Below are positions 1 through 8,241 of a DNA stretch of 64,000 nt, piece by piece (positions within the stretch are counted from its first letter, which is position 1; every line of letters starts with the position of its first letter). Source of the DNA: Limnovirga soli (GTDB lineage Bacteria; Bacteroidota; Bacteroidia; Chitinophagales; Chitinophagaceae); assembly GCF_013106755.1 (NCBI RefSeq), contig NZ_WHPF01000021.1:1-64000 (forward strand), in the 5' to 3' direction. Under the pieces are notes generated by a model. That model made no database searches and had not been told where the DNA came from. It worked only from the letters and a program-made list of their open reading frames with translations. The position numbers and the translations under genes were made by a program.

Positions 1-270
1 GTGCCATATATCATGCAATTATTGTTGGTTGGTAATTGCAAATACCCCTTTTTTGCTGCCCACAGCCCCGAAGGCACAAGTGTGCGACGCAAGCGGCGAT
101 CAGGATTTTACCCGCTGCCTGGCTAATAATCATACAATACGATTCTTAACAAATACAGATAAAATAAATAGTGGGATGGTGATAAAAATTTTACCAGCGC
201 TATATTTCAATCGCGTTTTAATTGTAGCTTCAAATTGCATTTTTATTGGGTACTAGTAAAAGGATGGCAT
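1..270. other. Intergenic start of window with one repeat unit
   Basis: No convincing gene is seen before the DUF1801 start at 271. The only structured sequence is a forward unit of the dispersed repeat at 75-100. Short open frames here read straight through that repeat and are not supported as genes. Confidence 0.6.
75..100 (+). repeat. Dispersed repeat, subfamily A, forward, single
   Basis: CACAAG, then the core GTGCGACG, then CAAG and a CGGCGAT tail. A GCCTGGCTAAT-like outer motif follows about 20 nt later. A left-hand partner could lie before the window. Confidence 0.85.
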
Positions 271-651
271 ATGAAAAAAATAAAAGAAAAACCTGCCACT
301 ATTGAGGCGTATATAGCAGCAGCACCGGAAGCACTGCAGGAAAGAATGCAACAATTACATGCCTGTATACTTGCTGCAACACCTGGCGCCAAAGAAGGAT
401 TGAAATGGAGTATGCCCGCCTATTCTTACCACAGGATTTTGGTTACGTTTGCTGTTTTTAAAAATCATATAGGATTTTACCCCACGCCATCTGCTGTTGA
501 AGCGTTTGCACCACAACTTACCAAATATGCAACTGCCAGAGGCTCTGTCCAGTTCCCTCACAGCGAACCTTTACCCTTTGCACTTATTAAAAAGATGGTT
601 CAATTCAGGGTGCAGGAAAGTCTTGCTGCTGATATTAAATGGAAGACATAA
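271..651 (+). CDS. DUF1801 (YdhG-like) domain protein
   Basis: This 126-residue cytosolic protein matches the DUF1801/YdhG family, whose fold resembles frataxin/CyaY. Members are small, soluble and mostly uncharacterised. Visible family features are the N-terminal TIEAYIAAAPEALQERMQQL helix, the central GLKWSMPAY segment and the FYPTPSAVEAF stretch before a C-terminal helix. The ATG at 271 is preferred over the in-frame ATG at 235 because an AAAGGATGG-like purine stretch precedes it by a few bases and the extra 12 residues do not look like family sequence. It faces the PmoA-like gene tail to tail. Biochemical role is not known. Confidence 0.8.
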   Translation: MKKIKEKPATIEAYIAAAPEALQERMQQLHACILAATPGAKEGLKWSMPAYSYHRILVTFAVFKNHIGFYPTPSAVEAFAPQLTKYATARGSVQFPHSEPLPFALIKKMVQFRVQESLAADIKWKT

Positions 652-730
652 ATATTGCTGCATTTTGCTTACAAAAGCAAAACAGAACAACCACCATGAG
701 TAGATGATTTATAATAGCAGTAAGAGTTTG

Positions 731-1807
731 CTACTTGTAGGTTTTGGCAAAATTTGCAGCAAGTTGGTTTACCTCCTCATTGGTTAACCTTTGTTTGTTT
801 GCACCAATCACCACCCTGAATGTAAAGTTTACGGACTCGCCCTTTTTTAATGCGTAATTGAGTGTTTCGGTGCCTTTGCTAAATATTTTCTGACCTAATG
901 GATTTGCGGCAAACAAGCCATAACCACGGGCATGCCAATAAGTGGGATAGCCAATATTTTTTGGATGATCTATAATAGCCACACTAATAGTATCGTTGCC
1001 CATTTTACCGTAGAGCATACACCACTCAGCTCTGGTACTCCAGGCGGCATCGCCGGTAATACCACGACTGGTAATATAGTTGCCGGAAACAGCATGGTCA
1101 TTTGCCGGTTGTACAATGGTAATATTGCCGTTGGCATCTGTAAATTCCCTTTCGTCTTTGGAAGGCAATTCCAATTCGTGTGCTACACGCAATCCTAAAA
1201 AACCATCTTTCACATCGGGCATGGTAACATCCTGCATGGCGGTTAAAGTGGTGATACGGTCTATAATGCGCAGGTTATTATATGCGGTAAAATGAAAAGT
1301 AGTCGACTCCTGTAGCAGGACATTTTTTTGAATGTCCTGCCAGTTGGCATTGTACGAAAGCAATGCATCGGTACCGCTTTGGGTGGCTGTAATGGCCGTG
1401 GTTTTTATCCAGCCATAAGAGGCTTTTTTTTCTTTGGGAATGGCAGAGGAATTGTTCCAGAAATCGAGCCCGTTTACATTTTCGTAATTAAGCCAAAGTC
1501 CAATATGATGGGGATGATCTGTTGGCTCGTTGGGACGGGACACCAATGGGTAGCCACGTGTGACAATGGTATTATCAGCTGCATAAATTGGATAGAGCAC
1601 GGGCTTCTCCAGCGAATCGGGATAAATAAAACTGGTAAATGGATTCTTACCCACCAGTATATCTACCGTTTTTTGCTGCACATTGTTTACAACTGTAATA
1701 CGCTGCATTTTTTGGGCATATACAAAGCCTGAAACAAATATTACCAGTGCGCAAATACTTATACGTATACACAGGAATTTTTTATTTGAATAATAAGCCG
1801 TTTTCAT
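731..1807 (-). CDS. Secreted PmoA-like (DUF6807) protein
   Basis: A 358-residue protein with a clear N-terminal signal peptide (hydrophobic ICALVIFVSGFVYA, then Q), so probably periplasmic. The body matches the DUF6807 family, often labelled PmoA although unrelated in role to particulate methane monooxygenase. Supporting features are the RPNEPTDHPHHIGLWLNYENVNGLDFW segment (positions about 90-117, histidine-rich) and the later NIGYPTYWHARGYGLFAANPLG motif. Such proteins usually sit beside sugar oxidoreductases and sugar-acting secreted enzymes in Bacteroidota, as here. It is the last of three minus-strand genes after two Gfo/Idh/MocA proteins and may be co-expressed with them. The activity is unknown; a sugar-modifying or sugar-binding role is inference from context. 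Confidence 0.8.
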   Translation of the reverse strand: MKTAYYSNKKFLCIRISICALVIFVSGFVYAQKMQRITVVNNVQQKTVDILVGKNPFTSFIYPDSLEKPVLYPIYAADNTIVTRGYPLVSRPNEPTDHPHHIGLWLNYENVNGLDFWNNSSAIPKEKKASYGWIKTTAITATQSGTDALLSYNANWQDIQKNVLLQESTTFHFTAYNNLRIIDRITTLTAMQDVTMPDVKDGFLGLRVAHELELPSKDEREFTDANGNITIVQPANDHAVSGNYITSRGITGDAAWSTRAEWCMLYGKMGNDTISVAIIDHPKNIGYPTYWHARGYGLFAANPLGQKIFSKGTETLNYALKKGESVNFTFRVVIGANKQRLTNEEVNQLAANFAKTYK

Positions 1808-1848
1808 TTTTATTGTATTGCTGTTGATAGCACAGTTTTATTGTTGCC

Positions 1849-1877
1849 GTACAAGTGTGCGACGCAAGAGACGATGC
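1849..1877 (+). repeat. Dispersed repeat, subfamily A, forward, single
   Basis: GTACAAG, core GTGCGACG, CAAG and an AGACGATGC tail, followed by a GCCGGGCAC outer motif near 1891. It lies between the PmoA-like gene start and the upstream oxidoreductase stop. Confidence 0.88.
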
Positions 1878-1915
1878 CCTTTATTCTGTTGCCGGGCACA
1901 CCATCTTTTAATTTA

Positions 1916-3271
1916 TTAGCCTTTGAAAATTTTACCCCCTACCATTACTTCCTGTGTTTTTTCATCGAATGTGGCTTTTTGGCCGGCATGCGCTGATGCG
2001 GTTGTCATAAGATTGGCAATGGAATGGCTGTAACCCGCTTCTACAGGAGCATTGGGCTGTTTACGGCTACGCACACATTCCATCCAGTTACGTACATGGT
2101 TGGAGGTGAGCACATCGCCACCGGTGTTGGCAGAAGCCACCACTTTTGTTACTGCCGACAAATCTAATTCGGGCAATAAATTAGGTTGCATATTCATGGC
2201 TGCAGCAAAATCTTTTGTCAAACCACCTCTTGGGGAAACCTTGTTGGTAGATAGGTTTAACTCGCCGCCATTGGAGTAATAGATTTCTTTGGGATCTTCT
2301 TCTCCATTATCCATTCTGGAAGCAAAAGTTACCTGAAAGCCGGAGGTGGGATCATCGGCTGGACCATAGTCAAATACGGCAGTGATAGTATCCCAGTTTT
2401 TTCGTCCATCCTTCCACATGTAAATGCCGCCATTGGCTACTACACTTCTTGGGTGTTTTAAACCGCTAAACCAGTGCACGGTATCAATCTGATGGCTCAT
2501 CCACTGGCCGGGCAAACCGGAAGAATAGGGCCAGAACAAACGAAATTCCAGGTATTTGCGCGGATCAAAAGATTCAAATGGCCTGTTGAGTAAATATCTT
2601 TTCCAGTCTGTATCTTCTTCTTTTAACTGGGGCAATAATGCGGTTCTACGCCAGCGACCTGGCTGGTTTACATTCCAGGTTAATTCCACCATTTTTATAT
2701 CGCCAAATTTGCCTGATTTTATGAATTCATCGGCTGCATGGTAATTATCACCACTTCTTCTTTGCGAGCCAATCTGTACAATTTTTCCGGTTTCATTTAC
2801 GGCTTTTAATGCAGCGCGGTTATCGGCCATAGATTCGGCAAATGGTTTTTCTACGTAGGCATCGCAACCGGCCCTAACGGCTTCTACTGTATGCAGGGCA
2901 TGTTGAAAATCGGCAGTGCTGATAAACACTGCATCTGCCAGTTTTTTATCGTATAGTTCTTCGTTATTTCTGCAGACAATAATATCGTGGCCCATTTTTT
3001 CTTTCCAAATGGCAGCACCTTGTTCACGGCGCATTTTCCAGATATCTGAAACGGCGACAATATCAAAATTTAATTCTTTATAGTGATTCATAAACGAGGG
3101 AATATGAGAACCCCTGTGCCTGTCAGAAAAACCCACTACACCAACCCTTACCCTGTCGTTGGCGCCAATGATGCGCCTGTAACTTTGTGCAGACCATCCA
3201 GCTTTTGCTACCATAACACCGGCACCAGCCAATGCAGTTTGTTTAATAAAAGAACGACGTGAATTTTTCAT
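1916..3271 (-). CDS. Tat-exported Gfo/Idh/MocA family oxidoreductase
   Basis: A 451-residue NAD(P)-dependent sugar oxidoreductase candidate. The N-terminus carries a twin-arginine leader (SRRSFIKQ, then a hydrophobic AGAGVMVA run), predicting export of the folded enzyme with cofactor. A Rossmann region follows (VRVGVVGFSDR near 42-52). The AYVEKPFAESMADN segment (about 138-151) contains the EKP lysine that is typical of the family's catalytic region. The C-terminal half fits the GFO/IDH/MocA alpha/beta domain. Family members oxidise or isomerise sugars and sugar derivatives; the substrate cannot be read from sequence. A second paralogue lies directly upstream. They share layout but are clearly diverged, so they are not a recent duplication. 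Confidence 0.9.
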   Translation of the reverse strand: MKNSRRSFIKQTALAGAGVMVAKAGWSAQSYRRIIGANDRVRVGVVGFSDRHRGSHIPSFMNHYKELNFDIVAVSDIWKMRREQGAAIWKEKMGHDIIVCRNNEELYDKKLADAVFISTADFQHALHTVEAVRAGCDAYVEKPFAESMADNRAALKAVNETGKIVQIGSQRRSGDNYHAADEFIKSGKFGDIKMVELTWNVNQPGRWRRTALLPQLKEEDTDWKRYLLNRPFESFDPRKYLEFRLFWPYSSGLPGQWMSHQIDTVHWFSGLKHPRSVVANGGIYMWKDGRKNWDTITAVFDYGPADDPTSGFQVTFASRMDNGEEDPKEIYYSNGGELNLSTNKVSPRGGLTKDFAAAMNMQPNLLPELDLSAVTKVVASANTGGDVLTSNHVRNWMECVRSRKQPNAPVEAGYSHSIANLMTTASAHAGQKATFDEKTQEVMVGGKIFKG

Positions 3272-3390
3272 ATAAGCAATATTAATGTGTTTGATTAGTG
3301 GTAAAAGTTATGGATTTTTTCGGGCATCCATGCAGGCAATTAAATAATTTGTTTTCATGAAATGCCTAAAGGGTTGCATAGTTGCAAATA

Positions 3391-3435
3391 AAACAGGAAA
3401 TACTTTTTGCGGGGGCCAAAAACTATTTCCTGTTT
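3391..3435 (-). terminator. Perfect 12-bp stem-loop between oxidoreductase genes
   Basis: AAACAGGAAATA at 3391-3402 pairs exactly with TATTTCCTGTTT at 3424-3435 around a 21-nt loop. It begins about 20 nt past the stop of the upstream minus-strand gene, and the minus-strand 3' side is T-rich. It may end or attenuate transcription between the two oxidoreductase genes. Confidence 0.5.
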
Positions 3436-3456
3436 AGGTATACAATTGCCAGCGTT

Positions 3457-4908
3457 TTATAAAGTTAAGCTGTAGCCATCCCTGTATTCGCGTTTTACAA
3501 ATTGATTGGCTTCATCAAAGTTGGTCACTTTTACATTCTTTGCATCCCACAATAGTTTTTTGCGGCCCAGGTATTTATCATCCCATCCTTTGGCGGAAGG
3601 GTTTTTCAGCATCCAGCTGCGAATGGCGAGGTTACCTATCAATATACTTTCTGCAAACGGACCTGCATATTCAAACGGAGAGCTGGTTTGCCCTTTGCCA
3701 TACCCATCAATACAGGCATTTACCCATTGCAGGTAATGGCCATCTTCGCCACCCGGTACACGTGGCAGGGTTTCTGGCGGCAGGGTCTCCATCATTAAAC
3801 GGGTGGGTAGCAAACGGGGGTTGGCACCATAACAATCGCACATTACCTTGCCTTTGGTGCCTTCAAATATTACGCCGCCATCCCAGTTACCCATGGCTTC
3901 ACCTGGCAGCAGTTCATCGGGCCTTGGCGGTAGTAAGCCACCATCCATCCAGTTTACTTTTATTACCCCTTTACCATCTTTGCGGGGGTAGGTTAAGCGT
4001 ATAATGGAGGAATTGGGGAAACTATCCGCAAAATTGCCTTCATCCCACATACCGGCCCAGCTATTGGTAACACTACATTCAAAATCAGAAGGATAATCAA
4101 TGGGCAATATCCGGTATACCGGATCCATTATATGACAGGCCATATCGCCCAGCGAACCGGTGCCATAATTACACCAGCCACGCCATTTACCAGGCAGGTA
4201 GGCGGGGTTATAATCCACCATTTTAGAGGGACCAACCCATAGGTTCCAATCCAGTTCTTTGGGTACTTCAAAAGTTCCTGTTGGGGTGGGCAAGCCTTGC
4301 GGCCAAACCGGCCTGTTGGTCCAGGTATGTACAGTGTGTACTTCACCAATCATACCGGCATCTACAAACTCTTTCATTCGCCTTACGCCATCGCCAGAGC
4401 CGCCCTGATTGCCCATTTGAGTAATCACCTTATATTTTTTTGCAGCCAGGGTTAGAATGCGTGACTCGTAAATATCATGTGTTAACGGCTTTTGCGTGTA
4501 TACATGTTTACCCAATTGCATGGCTGCCAGTGTGGCTACAGCATGTGTATGATCGGGTGTTGAAATAGAACAGGCGTCAATATTATTATTTTCCTTTTCC
4601 AGCAGTTCGCGATAGTCTTTATAGTATTTGGCTTTGGGGAAGCGTTTACGGGATTCCACTGCCTGTCGGTCGTCTACATCGCACAAGGCAACAATATTTA
4701 CTTTGGGACTTTCGGCAAAATTTTTCAGATCGCTTTTACCCTTACCTCCTGCGCCAATACCGGCAATATTTAGTTTATCGCTGGGTGCTACAAAACCACG
4801 GCCCAATACATGGCGCGGCACAATAAAAAAACTGGCAGCGGCCATGGAGCCGTTGCGTAGAAATTTTCGGCGGGAAGCATTTTCCCTTTTGTTGGCATTT
4901 TTACTCAT
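3457..4908 (-). CDS. Tat-exported Gfo/Idh/MocA family oxidoreductase
   Basis: A 483-residue paralogue of the neighbouring oxidoreductase. A Tat leader (SRRKFLRNGS followed by a hydrophobic segment ending near VLG) is followed by the dinucleotide-binding motif GIGAGGKGKSDL at about 50-61. The HVYTQKPLTHDIYE segment (near 143) provides the family's conserved KP lysine. The C-terminal domain contains several tryptophan-rich stretches typical of the Bacteroidota secreted subgroup. It is the first gene of the three-gene minus-strand block that ends with the DUF6807 protein. Secreted pairs like this have been linked in Bacteroidota to oxidation of glycosides at C3 (3-keto sugar pathways). That link is a hypothesis here, because no 3-keto-glycoside hydrolase (DUF1080) gene is visible. 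Confidence 0.9.
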   Translation of the reverse strand: MSKNANKRENASRRKFLRNGSMAAASFFIVPRHVLGRGFVAPSDKLNIAGIGAGGKGKSDLKNFAESPKVNIVALCDVDDRQAVESRKRFPKAKYYKDYRELLEKENNNIDACSISTPDHTHAVATLAAMQLGKHVYTQKPLTHDIYESRILTLAAKKYKVITQMGNQGGSGDGVRRMKEFVDAGMIGEVHTVHTWTNRPVWPQGLPTPTGTFEVPKELDWNLWVGPSKMVDYNPAYLPGKWRGWCNYGTGSLGDMACHIMDPVYRILPIDYPSDFECSVTNSWAGMWDEGNFADSFPNSSIIRLTYPRKDGKGVIKVNWMDGGLLPPRPDELLPGEAMGNWDGGVIFEGTKGKVMCDCYGANPRLLPTRLMMETLPPETLPRVPGGEDGHYLQWVNACIDGYGKGQTSSPFEYAGPFAESILIGNLAIRSWMLKNPSAKGWDDKYLGRKKLLWDAKNVKVTNFDEANQFVKREYRDGYSLTL

Positions 4909-5138
4909 GATGATTTGAATTTGGCAATAATGTTAGATTGGAAATGGTGGTGAAACCAATTAGAGATAAAAAATAAAAAAACATACTCATACCAAGGTAA
5001 AAAAAATAGTGGTGCTGTTTATTTTATTTTATAGATGTTTCCGGCTAATTATCTTTATGCAACAACGGTTGTTTTGTATTTGCTACTTTGACAGGCAAAT
5101 ATCTCACTTGTACATTTACAACAGTATGTAGCTAATAA

Positions 5139-5435
5139 ATGCATTATGAAGCAAGGGTAAATGGCGATAAAGATGGTTTAATAAATATTGTTTTGCATGG
5201 CTTAAAAGGACCGGTAGATAATACAAAATACCCTGATATAATGCCTGGGCAGGAAGAACATACGGATGCATACATTGCATCGGCGCTAAGTTATATCCGC
5301 AATAGTTTTGGCAATAAACAAAAAGTGGTAAGTGTTGATGATGTAAAAGAAATTCGTGCTGCCAGTAAGGGCCGAACAACAGCATTTACATTGGCAGAAT
5401 TAAATGAATGGAAAAGCAAACAGCCAAAAAAATAA
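5139..5435 (+). pseudogene. Truncated C-terminal end of a cytochrome-c-type protein
   Basis: This 98-residue frame resembles only the last part of the large cytochrome-c/dehydrogenase proteins common in Bacteroidota and Planctomycetes. The DGLINIVLHGLKGPVDN start, the PDIMPGQEEHTDAYIASALSYIRNSFGN centre and the VVSVDDVKEIRAASKGR end match the segment that follows a haem-binding site. No CxxCH motif, signal peptide or dehydrogenase domain is present, and stops occur just upstream in the same frame. I infer a decayed gene end. A free-standing small protein is possible but would lack a haem. Confidence 0.6.
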
Positions 5436-5489
5436 GCTGCAATTGCGGGCAACTATAAAATCATTCATCTTCATTTTATTTACAAATAC

Positions 5490-5522
5490 AAAAATGCACT
5501 TACCATACACAAGTGCATTTTT
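5490..5522. terminator. Bidirectional intrinsic terminator
   Basis: AAAAATGCACTT at 5490-5501 pairs perfectly with AAGTGCATTTTT at 5511-5522 around a 9-nt loop, giving T-runs on both strands. It sits between two convergent frames (stops at 5435 and 5649), the expected place for a shared terminator. Confidence 0.75.
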
Positions 5523-5583
5523 GTTATTGCTGTAAGTTATATCTAAAATCAGTTTTTTTGGAGCCGGGCATTCGATTATTATA

Positions 5584-5608
5584 GCATCGTTCCTTGCGTC
5601 GCACACTT
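5584..5608 (-). repeat. Dispersed repeat, subfamily A, reverse, single
   Basis: GCATCGTTC tail, CTTGCGTCGCAC core and an ACTT end; a GCCGGGC outer motif lies just to the left near 5573. It is about 40 nt past the GH2 stop. Confidence 0.87.
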
Positions 5609-5648
5609 TAGCTGCAACAAATAAATCAGCTTTTAACAGCCAATTGCC

Positions 5649-8093
5649 TTATTGCACCCCAATACTTAATGAGGCAGCAGCAAGTCCGCTACTGGTTGCC
5701 CGTATAGCAATATTGCCGGCTTTATCTTTTGATTGCACCACCAGCAAACACTTACCATTAAAGGCTTTGCGGTGATTGGCTTTAAAAGATTCCATACTGG
5801 TTTGGCTGCCATTATCTACACCGGCAATAAAACCTTCTCCACTAACTGTAAACTGAATATCATTAGCTGCATAAGGAACAGGATTGCCCTCCTTATCCAC
5901 CACCTGAACACTAATAAACGCAAGAGAAGTACCATCAGGTGAAATGCTTTTTTTATCAGTTAACAACTGAATACCTGCCGGTGCACCTGCCGTTTTAATG
6001 GTTTCTTCTTTTACTATTTGGCCATTTTTACGGCTAACTGCTTTTAATGTACCCGGTTCAAAAATAGTTTTCCATACCACATGCAAATCATCCCCCATTT
6101 TTTTTCTTATACCCAACGATTTACCATTCAGGTATAGTTCTACTTCGTCTGCATTGCTATAATAAGCCCAAACATCTATCGTATCGCCCGTACGCCAGTT
6201 CCAGTGTGGCAGTAAATGTAAAACCGTTTTATTGGTCCATACACTCTGGTACATATAATACACATCTTTTGGAAAACCGGCCAGATCTACAATACCAAAA
6301 TAAGCGCTGCGGGCAGGCCATTCGTATGGTGTAGGTTCTCCAATATAATCAAAGCCCGTCCAAACAAACAAGCCAGATATATGATTGTATTTTTCAACTA
6401 CTTTCATGGTTTCCTCATGTGTAGAACCCCAGGGGGCGGAGCAATTATCATACGCACTACAGGTGGTATCGGCATTGCCGGTAGTAAGTGGTATATCCCA
6501 ACGAACAGGCCAACGGCGGATACTATCCGAAGGCATATCATAAGAACCCCTGGTTTGAAGGGCAGATACCGCTTCGGTACTGATAAAAGGTTTACCAGGC
6601 CATTTTTTTAAAACATCGGCATATTCGCTGTGATGGTAATTATATCCGGTAATATCAAATGCGCCGGAAACTAATAATTTATTCCAGGATGCAGTTTCAT
6701 TGTTGGCCGTTACAATGGGGCGGGTACTATCCATGGCCTGAATTGTGGCAGCAAGTTCTTTTGAAATCAGGGTACCACTATTATCTGTACTATCGCCCCA
6801 TTGCTCTGGTATTTCGTTACCGGCACTCCAGATAATTACAGAAGGATGGTTCCTGTCTCTTTGCACCTGATCCTGCAAATCCCTGATATGCCATTGATCC
6901 CAGGAAAGGTGATAATCATAGGGATTTTTTGCCTTTTTCCAAATATCAAAAGCTTCATCCATTACCAGAAAACCCATTTTATCACAAAGCTCCAGCAGTT
7001 CAGGTGCCGGGGGGTTATGAGAGGTTCTGATGGCATTACAACCCATTTCTTTTAAAATGCGTAATTGCCTTTCAATGGCATCGGTATTAATGGCAGTACC
7101 CAAACAGCCTAAATCGTGGTGCATACATACGCCCCGTATTTTAAGGTGCTGGCCGTTTAAAGAAAAGCCATCATTCACATCAAACTTACAACTGCGTATA
7201 CCAAAAGTAGTTGTATACCTATCTTCTATTTTACCATTACGGGTAATTTGTGTTTCTACTTTGTACAGATAAGGATCATTTACTGACCATAGATGCGGAT
7301 GTGGCAAAGGAATAAAAATGCTATCCTTTAAAACGCCACCTGCCTCAATATTAAACTGTACAGCCCCAGATGAAGAGCCAGCTACCACTTTATTGGTAGC
7401 ATCATAAATAGTATGTTTTATTTGAATAGTTGCTTTTTTATCTGATACATTTTTTATAGCAGTTTGTATTTGCACTTTGGCAAATTTATCATCTATAAAG
7501 GGGGTGGAAATATAGGTACCCCAATGGTCTACAAAAACATTGCCGGTGGTTACCAACCAAACATTTCTGTAAATACCTGAGCCACTATACCAGCGTGAGT
7601 TGGGTTGTGGATCGTTATTTACTTTTACTGCAAGCACATTTTTGGCATTGCCATATTGCAAATAAGGGGTTAACTCGTATCTGAAACCTATATATCCGTT
7701 GGGCCTGATACCCAATGAATGGCCATTAATAAACACTTCGCTATTGCAATACACGCCATCAAAATCTATAAATACATGCTGGCCTTTGGTCATATCGGGT
7801 AATACAAATGTTTTTCTATACCAGCCAACTCCACCCCTTAATGCACCACCGCCGGTACCAGTTGGACTTGATTTATCAAATGGTAATTCTATACTCCAAT
7901 CGTGGGGTAGGTTTAGCGTTCGCCAGGCGGCATCGTTAAATGCAGTACCCTGGGCATCTTTATCTTCGCCTAAGTAAAATTTCCAGTTGTTATTAAAATT
8001 GGTGCTGCGGGTAACTGTGGATTGGGCATTACTGTTTACTACTGCTATTAAGCTTATAAAAAGCAACAGCAGGTAATTTTTTATCTGTATCAT
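5649..8093 (-). CDS. Glycoside hydrolase family 2 (beta-galactosidase-like)
   Basis: An 814-residue retaining glycosidase with a signal peptide (LLLLFISLIAVVNSNAQ), probably periplasmic. Domain order is typical of GH2: N-terminal jelly-roll (about 30-190, with NLPHDWSIELPF and HVFIDFDGVYCNSEVFING), Ig-like domain (about 200-310), TIM barrel (about 315-600), then DUF4982-like and bacterial Ig-like domains. The acid/base is E427 in AGNEIPE and the nucleophile is E507 in ISTEAV. GH2 covers beta-galactosidase, mannosidase and glucuronidase. The HNPPAPELLELCD region and overall build favour beta-galactosidase, but specificity is not proven. It is the last gene of the PUL and may have its own promoter at 8109-8143. 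Confidence 0.9.
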   Translation of the reverse strand: MIQIKNYLLLLFISLIAVVNSNAQSTVTRSTNFNNNWKFYLGEDKDAQGTAFNDAAWRTLNLPHDWSIELPFDKSSPTGTGGGALRGGVGWYRKTFVLPDMTKGQHVFIDFDGVYCNSEVFINGHSLGIRPNGYIGFRYELTPYLQYGNAKNVLAVKVNNDPQPNSRWYSGSGIYRNVWLVTTGNVFVDHWGTYISTPFIDDKFAKVQIQTAIKNVSDKKATIQIKHTIYDATNKVVAGSSSGAVQFNIEAGGVLKDSIFIPLPHPHLWSVNDPYLYKVETQITRNGKIEDRYTTTFGIRSCKFDVNDGFSLNGQHLKIRGVCMHHDLGCLGTAINTDAIERQLRILKEMGCNAIRTSHNPPAPELLELCDKMGFLVMDEAFDIWKKAKNPYDYHLSWDQWHIRDLQDQVQRDRNHPSVIIWSAGNEIPEQWGDSTDNSGTLISKELAATIQAMDSTRPIVTANNETASWNKLLVSGAFDITGYNYHHSEYADVLKKWPGKPFISTEAVSALQTRGSYDMPSDSIRRWPVRWDIPLTTGNADTTCSAYDNCSAPWGSTHEETMKVVEKYNHISGLFVWTGFDYIGEPTPYEWPARSAYFGIVDLAGFPKDVYYMYQSVWTNKTVLHLLPHWNWRTGDTIDVWAYYSNADEVELYLNGKSLGIRKKMGDDLHVVWKTIFEPGTLKAVSRKNGQIVKEETIKTAGAPAGIQLLTDKKSISPDGTSLAFISVQVVDKEGNPVPYAANDIQFTVSGEGFIAGVDNGSQTSMESFKANHRKAFNGKCLLVVQSKDKAGNIAIRATSSGLAAASLSIGVQ

Positions 8094-8108
8094 GGTGGGG
8101 AATTAAAT

Positions 8109-8143
8109 GGTTGTCAAAATTACACTTAAAAACAATGACAACC
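8109..8143 (-). promoter_or_regulatory. Inverted repeat over a possible promoter for GH2
   Basis: GGTTGTCA at 8109-8116 and TGACAACC at 8136-8143 form a perfect 8-bp inverted repeat 19 nt apart. Within it, 8115-8122 read on the minus strand gives TAATTTTG, a fit to the Bacteroidota TAnnTTTG -7 box. The GH2 start is 15-20 nt downstream. It could be an operator with promoter; the -33 element is less clear. Confidence 0.4.
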
Positions 8144-8180
8144 TCAAAATGGCAGCTAATTTGTTGCGCCAGGTTATGCA

Positions 8181-8231
8181 GTACAAGAGTGCGACGCAAG
8201 TAAAGCCGGGGCCGGGCACTATTGCCCGGCC
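8181..8231 (+). repeat. Dispersed repeat, subfamily A, forward, with GC hairpin
   Basis: 8181-8206 carries GTACAAG, the AGTGCGACG core, CAAG and TAAAGC. It runs directly into GGCCGGGC (8210-8217) paired with GCCCGGCC (8224-8231) around a 6-nt loop, 11 nt past the stop of the GH51-like gene. This copy shows the outer GCCGGGC motif as a complete hairpin. Confidence 0.88.
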
Positions 8232-8241
8232 AACAGCTATT

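Noticed and set aside
29-256. 75-residue open frame at the left end
   Set aside because: It reads through the repeat (giving AQVCDASGD) and has no family resemblance. The same kind of peptide arises at many other repeat copies.
663-682. TTTTGCTT / AAGCAAAA stem between convergent genes
   Set aside because: The 8-bp stem has only two GC pairs and no following T-run, too weak to call as a terminator.
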